Source of the DNA: Sordariomycetes sp. S80-01Y
Taxonomy: Eukaryota > Ascomycota > Sordariomycetes
Length of the DNA stretch: 64,000 nt
NCBI GenBank assembly: GCA_037042185.1
Contig: JAXQJY010000030.1
Coordinates: 124,001 to 188,000, forward strand
Direction of reading: 5' to 3'
Shown: in pieces, positions 31,811-41,598 of the stretch
Layout: the number at the start of each line of letters is the position of its first letter
Position numbering within the stretch: position 1 is the stretch's first letter
Program-made: the position numbers and the translations under genes
Notes under the pieces: generated by a model
Told to the model about the DNA's origin: nothing
Databases searched by the model: none
Seen by the model: only the letters and a program-made list of their open reading frames with translations

Positions 31811-33596
31811 TTAGACCTGACCCTTGCTCACGACGACCTCATTCTCTTCTTCAACCTGCTCAACTAAGACGTCCGATTCCTTTTGTAGTACCGCATCAGC
31901 ATTTACGGTGATCTGCTTTCCATCAAAAAGCTCCGTGATCTGTTCGAGGGTTCTGCCTTTGGTCTCAGGAAAGAGGAACCAGATGAGGCCAAAGATCAAG
32001 GCAATGAGGCAGCAGAACAGAATGTAATACCTCCATCCAAGACTGTCAAGACCAATCGGGTTGATGAGTTGAGCAGTGATGAGACCCAAGTAGGATGAGA
32101 CCAAGGTTGTGGTGAGACCACGACTCCGCGTGGTAAAGGGGAAGATCTCGACAGTGTATGCTTGCACGAGAGGTGTCCACGCAATATCGTAGAAGAAAAA
32201 GGCGATGAATATGAAGGCGACCACGGCTCTCCCTGCTGAAGCGTTTTGTGATTCCACAAAATAGGCTGTAAGAGCAGTCCAGATGATATAGCTCACCAGG
32301 AGACCACCAGTAGAGACAAGCAGCAGCCGACGTCTGCCGAATCGATCAACCATCATGGCACCTCCGAAGACGGCGGCAGCGAAGTTGAACAACTGCAATA
32401 GACCATTTATGAGGGTCTGATCACCGGCTTCAGTGATGCCAATCGAATTCAGTACCAGGGTCAAGTAGTAGGTAACAACACTGATACCGTTCCACTGACT
32501 GCCGAACCCCAGAATAAAGGCGATAAGCACTCGTCTTCTGTTGGGTGAAGTCTTGAAAAGCGTCAGCCATGAAGCTTTGCTCCCCTCCATGCGCTCAGTG
32601 TTAATAGCCTTTTGGATCTCGGTCATCTCGTAGGCAACCAAGGGTGAGCTTTCTGCTCCGGCAGCATGCCATTTGGCCAGCACGTTGCGGGCTTCTTCGT
32701 GTCGATTGTTTGCAATGAGCCAGCGAGGTGACTCCGGAACCCAATATACGCCAAGAAATTGCAAAAACGGGATAGCTGCTTGTAAAGCGGATGGAATTCG
32801 CCAAGCCCAGGGGGAGTTCATCCTGAAAGTACCGAACGTCACCTGCAACGGCATTAGCGCCCAAAAGTCTCAGCGACACGGGAATCCAACTTACCCATGC
32901 TGCGGCAATGGCACCGAAGAAGAAAAAAGTGTTATACAAAGCCGTGATTTTTCCACGATGTGATGGGTAGGCAAGCTCTGCCACGAGAATAGGGCACGGA
33001 ACAGCCAAGAATACCGTCGCAACACCCAGAATTCCTCTAGACACAATGAACATCGCAAGGTTTGTCGAGGCAGCCTGAATGGCAGGACCTATGAGCATGA
33101 TGACCAGACCAATCCACATAGGTACCTTCCGGCCCCATCTATCCGACATCCAAGAGACAGGGAATAGACCCAAGATCTTGCAGACCGGATATATAGAGTT
33201 GATGGCACCAAGGAGAGCAGCCGAGGGTCTGTTGAAATAGTCTCGCCACTGCGGGAGTGTCTGGAGGCCGTTCATCATGGAGCCTGAAGCCAAAGTTAGC
33301 CAGAGGTTGCAACGTAGACCGCATTTCGCATTCCCCAACAACTTACCGTCATAGCCAACAGCCGCAGAAGAAAAGAGAGGAACCAAGAGCATCATGTTCA
33401 GAAGAAGTAAATGTCTGGTGCGGTACCACGGACGCTCGAGCTGCGGCAGAACCTTGAGCAGTTCAGGTCCAACAGACTCGACCGTGGACGACTTTGCGTT
33501 GTCGCTTTTGCCAATGCCCAACATTTTGGAAGCTGATACAACATAAAGCTCTTTTGGCTCGTGTCGAAATGTTTGGACTACATTCTGAGAAGCCAT
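31811..33596 (-). CDS. MFS sugar/glycoside permease (sugar porter family, lactose/cellobiose permease-like)
   Basis: Exons complement(33347-33596, 32895-33283, 31811-32842), 556 residues; introns GTAAGT...CAG, both phase-consistent. About 12 membrane segments. Sugar-porter signatures in order: DGSMMNGLQTLPQWRDYF after TM1 (built across intron 1), SDRWGRKVPMW, PESPRWL, the central cytosolic loop with EMTEIQKAINTER, VDRFGRRRLL, and C-terminal PETKGRTLEQITELF. The DGSMMNGLQ start is typical of fungal disaccharide and glycoside permeases rather than hexose carriers. ATG 33596 is the first good start; the frame continues upstream without an ATG. With the cytosolic GH3 gene nearby it suggests uptake of an intact glycoside before hydrolysis. 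Confidence 0.9.
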
Positions 33597-34120
33597 AGCC
33601 TTATACTTGAGGTTTTGCAGCCTCTGCAACAGCCATCGTCCAGGAAATGCCTCCGCGCTGACCCCAGAGCCACGCACGCGGAGAACTCACTAGCGCGTGG
33701 AGTTGGCTTGGACGTAAGAACAGTCCGGAGCTAGACTACTGCCCTACTACTGCCCTACGGGAAAAAAAAAGAAACAGCCTTAAAAGCTAAAGCGGCTGGC
33801 CATCCAATGAGCAGATGTGATATTTTCGGCACAACAACAGGATCTGCCAGTAGTCAGAGACTCGTCGGGGAACCCTCCGAAGCCTGCTTTCTCCACAAGG
33901 AAAAGCCAGAGGCGCTACGCAACTGGCTGACTGCGCTAAGCCTAGCTCAACCGCCTTGGCAAGCCTAGGTAGCAGCCTCGGAACCACCATCAGCCAATCG
34001 ATGACTGTGCATTTGTAGGCCCACTGTAATATGAAGGCTGGTCGTCGGGGGGCTACGCCGAGTTCTTATTAACATCGACACCCTCGAGCCATCGAGAGAG
34101 TCGTCTCTTCACTCACTCAC
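33597..34120. promoter_or_regulatory. Divergent promoter between the sugar permease and the Zn2Cys6 regulator
   Basis: About 520 bp between divergently read genes. A tandem tactgccc (gactactgccctactactgccctac) lies near 33735, followed by an A-run. No coding signal was found. The regulator and transporter may be co-controlled from here. Confidence 0.45.
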
Positions 34121-36010
34121 ATGCCTTCCTCAAGGTCGTCCAACATGCCTCGACGAAGATCGGCGTCCCCCGAGGCTTCAGCCCAACCTCCCAAACGCGC
34201 GAGAACAGCACCGTCCACGCGTGGACCCGCAGCGTGTCAAAGGTGTCGAGACAGGAAGACCAAATGCGACTTCCGCCACCCAGAGTGCGGTTACTGCTCG
34301 AAGCGGCAGCTTCCTTGTGTTTACCCCGACGAAAGGACCGACTCGGTGACTGGGGCAGACATCCTTGAAGCGATTGGACAGCTGTCCCAACTGGTGCAGA
34401 GCCAGCATGAACGCGCTCGCCTGAGCTCGTCACACCCCGCTCCTAGTCCTCACACGCAGCCTACCCCAGGAGCGCCACGAGCCCAGAGCAGGGGTGTGAT
34501 GCCCACACAGGGTCTGGAGTCTGTTCTTCGGTGGAGCGTCTTTGAATCGTTGCGCCCTGCAGCTTGTCTTTTTGCCGAAGAATCCCAGCCAAATCCAGAA
34601 ACACTACCGCCGCCTCCGCTCCAGTACAGCGAGCTGGTGCGGCTGAAGAACAAGTACGTCGCTGGGATACATGACAAGAACCCCTTCATTGATCTTGACG
34701 AATTGCAAGCCATGATCATGAACGTTGCGGAGAACGGCCCAGACTGGTCCACACAGACTTGTCTCGTGTCGTTGGTGTGCGCTCTAGGAGCGGCGACCGA
34801 ACCATACACCTCACCAGGCGAGGCTTTGGATGAACCATTAAGCGAGAAAAACGACGTACACCTTTCGCGTCAGCTCTGGGCGATGGGTGTGAAGCGGCTT
34901 GGCCTCTCGTTAGGGCGGAACGATGTGGCATCAGTGCAGTGCCTTTGCCTCGCTGGTGTCTGGTACATGCACAATTTGCAACCGCTCGATGCTTGGAAGC
35001 ACTTCAATATCGCCGAGTCCTCCTGGCATTGCTTGCAGCTGATAGATAGCACTCTTGGCAACATCTCGACGCCAGCTTCGGATTGCCCGAAGTCCTTCAC
35101 GGTCTGGCAGTCCATGTACTTCACCATTTGGAAATCTCAGTGCGAGCTGATGCTCGAGCTACCACTTCCCTATTCCAATTTCGACTCTTCTAAACTCCCC
35201 GCGGCATTTCCAACCCCACCCACCCCGAGTTCTGACCGCATCATGGGCGCAGCAGCTGCTGAGGCCGAGCGACGTTGGTATTACTACCTAGCCGACATTG
35301 CTGCTCGGCATCTTCTCAACCGTCTCGTCCAGACCAAAGTAGAACCCGAGGGGCCATTAACAGCAGCTCAAATACAGGACCTGCTTCACAAGGCTAACCT
35401 GATGGAGGTCCAAATCCAAAATTGGCACACGTCCCTGCCAGAAATTTTCCACTTCGACGTACCAACTGGACTCTCCCTGGAGCCCCATCCGGACGACATG
35501 ACTCAGATCCTGCGAAATCGATATCTTGTTATGCGTGATATCGTCGGTCGACAGTTCGTACGTGTTTGCGTGGAACAACCTTTGGAACAAATCGACCCGA
35601 CGCTTCGCGAGGAAGTCATATCATTCGCGTCCCAGTCTGTCCAATTCTGCATGATCAAGCTATCCCAGGTCAAAGCGCACAGACATCAGGGCTCGTGGTT
35701 TATGCTACGAAACACAACGACCTCGTCGCTCGTACTCTGTGCTGTATATCTAGCACAGCAGATACCCTGGCGCACGGGAGCACGCGCCATCACGCTACCA
35801 AATGGGTGGATGACGCGCATTAGTGAAGCGCACGAAAAAATTGGTCCTTTTTGGAATGAACCCCATGGAGGTAGTCGGGCCATGCAGAATCTGCTACAAA
35901 CATGCCTGGCTGCATGTACAGAGACGCCGACCCCAGCCTCGGGGAGCCGCTCCGATGCCTATCCCCACACAGGTCTACCCTTTCTCGGGGGCTCCTGGGG
36001 CGAAGCGTGA
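34121..36010 (+). CDS. Zn2Cys6 transcription factor, probable cluster-specific regulator
   Basis: Single exon, 629 residues. The binuclear zinc cluster is complete: Cys39, 42, 49, 56, 59 and 66 in CX2CX6CX6CX2CX6C spacing, inside ACQRCRDRKTKCDF and CGYCSKRQLPC. It is preceded by a basic stretch (PPKRARTAP) that may serve as a nuclear localisation signal. A short leucine-rich helix (DILEAIGQLSQLVQSQ) follows and may dimerise. Residues about 190-560 look like the fungal-specific regulatory domain (LVSLVCALGAATEPY, GVWYMHNLQPLDAWKHFNIA). Such proteins bind spaced CGG triplets; two CGG-N9-CCG inverted repeats lie in the same block. It sits centrally, between the permease and the GH3 gene. ATG 34145 is an alternative start 8 residues in. 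Confidence 0.92.
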   Translation: MPSSRSSNMPRRRSASPEASAQPPKRARTAPSTRGPAACQRCRDRKTKCDFRHPECGYCSKRQLPCVYPDERTDSVTGADILEAIGQLSQLVQSQHERARLSSSHPAPSPHTQPTPGAPRAQSRGVMPTQGLESVLRWSVFESLRPAACLFAEESQPNPETLPPPPLQYSELVRLKNKYVAGIHDKNPFIDLDELQAMIMNVAENGPDWSTQTCLVSLVCALGAATEPYTSPGEALDEPLSEKNDVHLSRQLWAMGVKRLGLSLGRNDVASVQCLCLAGVWYMHNLQPLDAWKHFNIAESSWHCLQLIDSTLGNISTPASDCPKSFTVWQSMYFTIWKSQCELMLELPLPYSNFDSSKLPAAFPTPPTPSSDRIMGAAAAEAERRWYYYLADIAARHLLNRLVQTKVEPEGPLTAAQIQDLLHKANLMEVQIQNWHTSLPEIFHFDVPTGLSLEPHPDDMTQILRNRYLVMRDIVGRQFVRVCVEQPLEQIDPTLREEVISFASQSVQFCMIKLSQVKAHRHQGSWFMLRNTTTSSLVLCAVYLAQQIPWRTGARAITLPNGWMTRISEAHEKIGPFWNEPHGGSRAMQNLLQTCLAACTETPTPASGSRSDAYPHTGLPFLGGSWGEA

Positions 36011-36135
36011 TCATCCAAGGCGGTTCATGCTTCAGCAACTCATTATAAGACTTTCGACTTTGTTAAGTCGTCAATCATGTCTTGGTGCAGCCCTTACCTC
36101 TCTCCGTAGTTCAACAAACGCGTATTGATGACAGG

Positions 36136-38864
36136 ATGGGCGAGTCCTCAAGCATGGTTGAAGGCGACTTCAGCGTTGACCACGTCTTGAATAACGCGAC
36201 CCTTGCAGAGAAGGTATCTCTCTTGGCTGGTACGTCACTCCCTTATAAACGAGGTCTCTATACTGCGATCCAGGACTTACACTCAATTTCTAGGTCTTGA
36301 TTTCTGGCATACTGTATCTCTGCCTCGCTTCAATGTCCCCTCTATCCGACTCAGCGATGGCCCCAACGGTGTGAGGGGCACAAAGTTCTTCGACGGCGTC
36401 CATGCGGCCTGTTTACCATGCGGTACCGGCCTCGCCGCGACCTGGGATCAGGATCTGCTGTACGAGGCTGGCGTCTTGATTGGCAATGAATGCAAAGCCA
36501 AAGGCGCGCACTGCTGGCTCGGTCCCACGGTGTGCATACAACGCTCACCACTAGGAGGCCGTGGGTTCGAATCCATGTCAGAAGATCCATATGTCACAGG
36601 AAAACTCGCTGCGGCGTATATCAAGGGAGCGCAGTCCACGGGCATAATCTCGACGTTGAAGCACTGGGTGGCAAACGACCAGGAGCACGAAAGGGTTGGC
36701 TACAATGCTGTCATTAGCGAACGAGCTCTGCGAGAGGTGCATATGCTGCCATTTCAGATCGCTATTGCTGATTCGAAGCCTGGTGCTGTTATGGCTTGCT
36801 ACAATCGTGTAAATGGCACACACGTGTCAGAGAGTAAAAACCTCCTCGACGTACAACTGCGACAAGATTGGGGCTGGAATGGGCTTATCATGAGTGATTG
36901 GTAAGTGGTTTTGCGCCCATGGCGTTGTGAGCGGGCTGAGACTTCATCCATGGCTAATTTATACTGTCAGGTTTGGGACTTACTCTACGACAGAAAGTCT
37001 GAATGCTGGGCTAGATCTCGAAATGCCAGGGCCAGCTCGTCTGCGAGGATCCCTTGCCGACCTTGCTGTTTCCACCCGTAAAGTCTCTCGAGCGACCATA
37101 GACGAGCGGGCACGGAATGTGCTAGAGTTCGTTCAGAAAGCTTCTAAGACATCGGTCGCAGCCGTGGAAGGCACTCGTGATTTCCCAGACGACCGAAGAT
37201 TAAATCGCAAACTGGCTGCAGACAGTGTCGTGCTGCTCAAGAACGACGCCGGTCTTCTACCACTCCGTGGAATCTACAAGAAGAAGATTGCCTTGGTTGG
37301 ACCCAATATGAAGATGACTGCGTTCTGTGGTGGGGGGTCTGCAGCTCTCCAGCCGTACTACACCGTGTCGCCCTATGAAGGCATTATCAGCCACCTGTCG
37401 CCCGATGTCGAGGTCCGATACGAGGTCGGTGCCCATTCTCACGGCTTCATCCCTGAACTACGAGCTGGGGAACACGTTCGTACGCCAGAGGGAGATCCAG
37501 GATTGAGGATCAGATTCTACCGTGAACCGCCTTCGGTTTCGGACAGAAAGGTCGTCGACGAGATTGTGGCCCGGGACTCCATTTGGCAGCTGATGGGCTA
37601 TTCGCACCCTCAGCTAGATAAGCTGTTTTACGTGGAGGTCGAGACTCGACTGACCGTTCCGGTCACGGGCGCTTTCGAATTCGGCCTGGCTGTTTACGGC
37701 TCTGGGACGCTCTACATTGACGACGAGATCGTCGTTGACAACAGCACCACACAGCGAGGTGGCACATTTCATTTTGGCAAGGGCACAGTGGAAGAAAAGG
37801 CAGTCCTCAACCTGGTTCAAGGTAAGACTTACAGAGCCAGAGTCGACTTCGCTAGTGCACCGTCCTCGAAACTGATCAAACCTGGTGTTGTCAATTTTGG
37901 AGGCGGCGCTGGCCGACTGGGCATGATCCAACAAGTCGACGACGATGTAGCCATTGCCGCCGCCGTTGAGGCTGCACAAAACGCTGACATCACCATCTTG
38001 TGTGCCGGGCTGTGTCGCGATCAGGAGTCTGAGGGCTTTGACAGGCCACACATGCGTCTCCCTCGAGCTGTCCCGCGGCTCTTCGAGGCTGTTCTTGCCA
38101 ACGCACCAGATGCAATCGTCGTTACCCAGAGCGGTACGCCGTTTGATATGCTACCGTGGGCTGACACGGTCAAGACACATGTCCACGCATGGTTTGGCGG
38201 TAATGAGACAGGTAACGGGATAGCAGATGTGCTCTTTGGGGCTGTAAACCCTAGCGGGAAACTGCCCCTGTCATTTCCACGCAGAATTGAGGACACGCCA
38301 ACATTCCTCAACTTTGGCAGTGAGAGGGGGCGCGTAACATATGGCGAGGGGATATATGTTGGGTACAAATACTATGAGAAGGTCTTGAGGGATGTGCTAT
38401 ATCCTTTTGGGTAAGTGTTGTCCCGCTGCTGTCGACGCTCATATTGCGCGTGTTTTCGTATGTATACTCACGTGCGATCCAGACACGGACTCTCATACAC
38501 AACATTCCAGTATCAAGGGCTCCATGTCACAAGCTCCTCGGCTACGCTCACGGTTACTAATACCGGAAGCTTGCCCGGCGCAGAAGTTGTGCAGCTGTAT
38601 ATCGGCGCCGACAAGACCACTGCATCGATTGCTAGACCCGAGAAGGAGTTGAAAGGATTCAAGAAATTCTCCCTTCAACCAGGGGAGACAGCAAGTGTAG
38701 AGATTCCCTTTGACCGATTTACAACGGCTTTCTGGGACGAGGAGCTCAAATGCTGGGTGTGTGAGAAGGGTGTTTACAGCGTCCTCGTTGGATCCAGCAG
38801 CCAAGCAGTCAAGTTGAAAGGAGAGCTTTTGTTAGAAGAGACGACGACGTGGGTAGGTCTGTAG
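36136..38864 (+). CDS. GH3 beta-glucosidase with PA14 insertion, probably cytosolic
   Basis: Hydrolyses terminal beta-linked glucose from oligosaccharides or plant glucosides. Exons 36136-36229, 36294-36900, 36971-38410 and 38483-38864 join in phase to 840 residues. Residues about 35-300 are the GH3 TIM-barrel ([36 protein letters not shown] with probable nucleophile Asp233, built across intron 2). The (alpha/beta)6 domain begins near 330. A PA14 insertion at about 410-535 reads [20 protein letters not shown] and [17 protein letters not shown]14 in this class shapes the substrate pocket. A fibronectin-III-like C-terminal domain follows, with [20 protein letters not shown]. The N-terminus ([14 protein letters not shown]) has no signal peptide, so it should work inside the cell, consistent with the neighbouring permease. 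All key residues appear present. Confidence 0.93.
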
Positions 38865-39407
38865 CTGCAGATTATAGCTCGAACCAAAGTCCTGCTGGTC
38901 ACTATTTGGGGCTATAATTTGCTTGCTAACATCAGCTTGGGACGTACGTCCTTTAACTGATAGCCAATAAAAGTTACAGGGCTCTCTTGAAGTGTTTCCT
39001 CGATTAGGAGCCCCGGACCTGGTTCCCGGCCAGGTGTCGGACATTTGGTATCGGGGAGGCGCCGAGCGCGTGGAACCACAGCGAACCTCCTCCGAAAGTG
39101 CGTAGAGTAACTCAAATAGAGAAGTACATAAGCCCATCATTATTGGAATCAACACGTCATATAGCATTACAAGAGCGGGCCCGCAAGGGAACGTCTCAAA
39201 AAAGCTCTGCCGGGATTGACAGTGTAAGCGATCCGCTGTCAGCTGTACTAGGCCATGAGAACGGGCACCCATAAAGTATCCTCTCTTTGGAGGCCTCTTG
39301 CAACTTACCTTTAAATTCCACTAACTGATCAACCAAACTTTAAATGCTTTCCGAGTCTACGGCTTTGGCGATAACTTCTTTCATCAACCTCTCAAGCCAG
39401 CTTCAGT
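38865..39407. promoter_or_regulatory. Intergenic region with a hairpin/CGG-N9-CCG site upstream of the SMP-30-like gene
   Basis: At 39013-39040 a strong inverted repeat is visible: acctgg (39017-39022) and ccaggt (39030-39035) flank a 7-nt loop, with outer ccgg...tcgg. It contains CGG at 39014-39016 and CCG at 39026-39028, again with 9-nt spacing, and a CCGACAC copy on the opposite strand (39034-39040). This is the same geometry and heptamer as at 27611-27647. It lies about 370 bp upstream of the gene at 39408. Confidence 0.5.
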
Positions 39408-40586
39408 ATGCTTTCTCGTGACATTTTCCTCTATTCATCCATGCAAGTATGCCTTGCAAAAAACAACAGCATCGTCTCTATACCGTACGAGCTCACATAT
39501 CTTCTGCCAAGTCGCTTCGATGGGAATGTCCTCTACAGCTTCGTTAACGGGACCAATACATCGGACGCATCTATCGACGCGACTTTTCAGTCCGCTGCGG
39601 TAGCGCCATTCATATTATTCGACGACGAGTTTCTTGGAATCTTGGGTCAGAATCCTCCGATCGAGCTGGTAGAGGAGCGTGAAGACAACTTTGCCGGAGA
39701 AGCAGGAGTGTGGATCAGCGAGCGCAATGAGGTCTGGCTCACTACCTGGATTAATGACGGACCGACCAGTGTAGAGATCCTGGACCTGGAGACGCATAGC
39801 GTCAAAAGGCTGAACTCATCCGAGCCTCTGGAGAATCCTAATGGAGGATACTACCACGAGGGTCTTATGTACTTCACATGTCTCCGGGACGATTCTCGAA
39901 AGTGGCCTGGCGGTGTTGTATCCGTTGACCCCGAAACAGGCCACGTCGAGAGAGTGCTGAACTCATACTTCGGTCTGAAATTCGACAATGTTGATGATTT
40001 GGCCTGGGTCACACAGCCGGGTACAAACATGTCGTACATGTTTATTACCATTTTGCCATTCCCAGAAGGGGCAGCAACCACAGACCGCTTGCCCCAGGGC
40101 TTGTGGCGTTGGGACCCCCAAAGAAAGCTCCTGTTGCCGGCCATCAGTAGAACCGAGTTTCCCGTTGCAAACGGAGTCCGGCCGTCAAGAGACCAAAAAA
40201 CACTCTGGCTCACAGATTTCGGCGGCGAGGAGCGCAGCAGAATTTGGGGCCTCCCTGCCGAAGTGGGAGCGCCAGCTATATACAGCTACGAATTGGATGA
40301 TAACATGTGGCCTGTGAATAAGCGCATTTTTGGGGTGTCCCGGATGCAAGCCCCTGATGGCATACGAATAGACGACCAGGGGAGGTTATGGACTGCCGAA
40401 GGCGAAGGGATCGTGGTGCGCAATGCTGAAGGACGGACCATCGGCATTTTCAGCGCACAGTACTTTACACGAGATCCGGTGAACACAGCAATCGTTCAGT
40501 TCGAGCTGGCAGGTGACTTGCTGGTAATCTTGGGCCAGAACAAGCTTTGGATTGTCACACTGGCGCAAACAGTCGTCGAGGCCTAA
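39408..40586 (+). CDS. SMP-30/gluconolactonase-like beta-propeller protein
   Basis: Single exon, 392 residues. Propeller features of the fungal SMP-30/gluconolactonase group are seen: NGGYYHEGLMYFTC, GGVVSVDPETGHVERVL, NVDDLAWVTQPG, FPVANGVRPSRDQKTLWLTDFGG, and APDGIRIDDQGRLWTAEGEG near the end. The last two match the family blocks that bring the divalent-metal ligands (Asn, Asp) to the propeller centre. Lactone hydrolysis is the family's usual reaction, and the substrate here is unknown. The N-terminus is unusual (MLSRDIFLYSSMQVCLAKNN) and no clear signal peptide is seen, so the true start or a missed 5' exon is open; an ATG at 39344 is in another frame. It differs clearly from the propeller at 30505, so the block holds two propeller types. 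Probably the last gene of the cluster. Confidence 0.82.
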   Translation: MLSRDIFLYSSMQVCLAKNNSIVSIPYELTYLLPSRFDGNVLYSFVNGTNTSDASIDATFQSAAVAPFILFDDEFLGILGQNPPIELVEEREDNFAGEAGVWISERNEVWLTTWINDGPTSVEILDLETHSVKRLNSSEPLENPNGGYYHEGLMYFTCLRDDSRKWPGGVVSVDPETGHVERVLNSYFGLKFDNVDDLAWVTQPGTNMSYMFITILPFPEGAATTDRLPQGLWRWDPQRKLLLPAISRTEFPVANGVRPSRDQKTLWLTDFGGEERSRIWGLPAEVGAPAIYSYELDDNMWPVNKRIFGVSRMQAPDGIRIDDQGRLWTAEGEGIVVRNAEGRTIGIFSAQYFTRDPVNTAIVQFELAGDLLVILGQNKLWIVTLAQTVVEA

Positions 40587-41598
40587 GCCTTGAGCATCGA
40601 GAAATAGTGTTGTATATCCGATTCAAATCTCTTATGTAGTTTTTCTTTTCGAACAAGCAGTACAGCACCAAAATAGTAACCCCCCGTTTAAGCATACTAA
40701 AAGCGTGGCTGGTGGAGACTATCTCCTGTGCATCGTTCTGTTTCTCTCCTTGAAGTTTGAGCCACTGCCAGCCGCCGACAGACAGCCACGCCAATCATCT
40801 GAGCCAGCATTGAAAAGAGACTGTCTTCATGGTCCGAGAATGGCATGTCTCTCCCGGCTCCTGGTTCAAGATCGCCAGCGCCACGTTTGTTCACACCTAA
40901 GGTGAGGTGATGGCCAGGATTAAATCAAGCTTATGCTAGCTCACTCTAAAGGCGGCACTGCTTAAGTCCCTGGCAATTCAAAATATAGATGGTGATGTAT
41001 GCTCGGTACTTTCAGGGGCCCGGCATAGTGTGTGATTGCAGTGCGCAATCCTCAAATGCGACTATGGCTGGTGGGCTTTATCGACGGCCGAGTTTGATAC
41101 TCTTTTTCTTCTGTCCGTCTTTGTTATACCGAACCACGACGAATATATTTGCGCATCTTTGTTCAAACAGCAGATCAAGAAACTTGTTAGTTCTAATCGG
41201 AAAACCGCAATCTTGCCAATTGCTCAGTGCCTTTCCCTTTGCTCGGGCGGCTTGACCGTGCACACGCCCCTTTGTCACTGTCGCTTGGGATGGCCAGCCA
41301 GTGGACAAAGTACGCTTCGAGTTCCCATTGTCGCTTAAACAAAACAAAGAGTCTTTTCATTGTTGCTCAAACAAAACAATGATTATCTTCTGAATTTCAA
41401 TATCAACAAAGGAGATAGCGGTAATTGATCGAGCACTCATATCTTAGCCCGATATCGACGTGACGAGATTTTCCCATCTTGCCTTTTCGACCTCTGCAAT
41501 ATTACCTGGTTCTTTCAAGGCTCAATCTTTGATTAAACAGCCAAATTGATTTCAATCGACAACTCGAAGCATTGCTAAACACCCATAGCCCGCTCAAA
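40587..41598. other. Intergenic region at the right edge of the accessory block
   Basis: About 1 kb with mixed composition. A caaacaaaacaa motif recurs near 41337 and 41370. It probably holds the 3' region of the SMP-30-like gene and the promoter and leader of the RCC1-repeat gene. No gene is seen. Confidence 0.5.

Noticed and set aside
36560-36580. B-box-like gggttcgaatcc
   Set aside because: It encodes conserved GH3 residues (RGFES) and has no tRNA fold around it.
34121-38864. Full secondary-metabolite cluster with a backbone enzyme
   Set aside because: No PKS, NRPS, terpene cyclase, prenyltransferase or DMATS gene was found from 24 to 58 kb; only tailoring, transport and hydrolysis genes are present.
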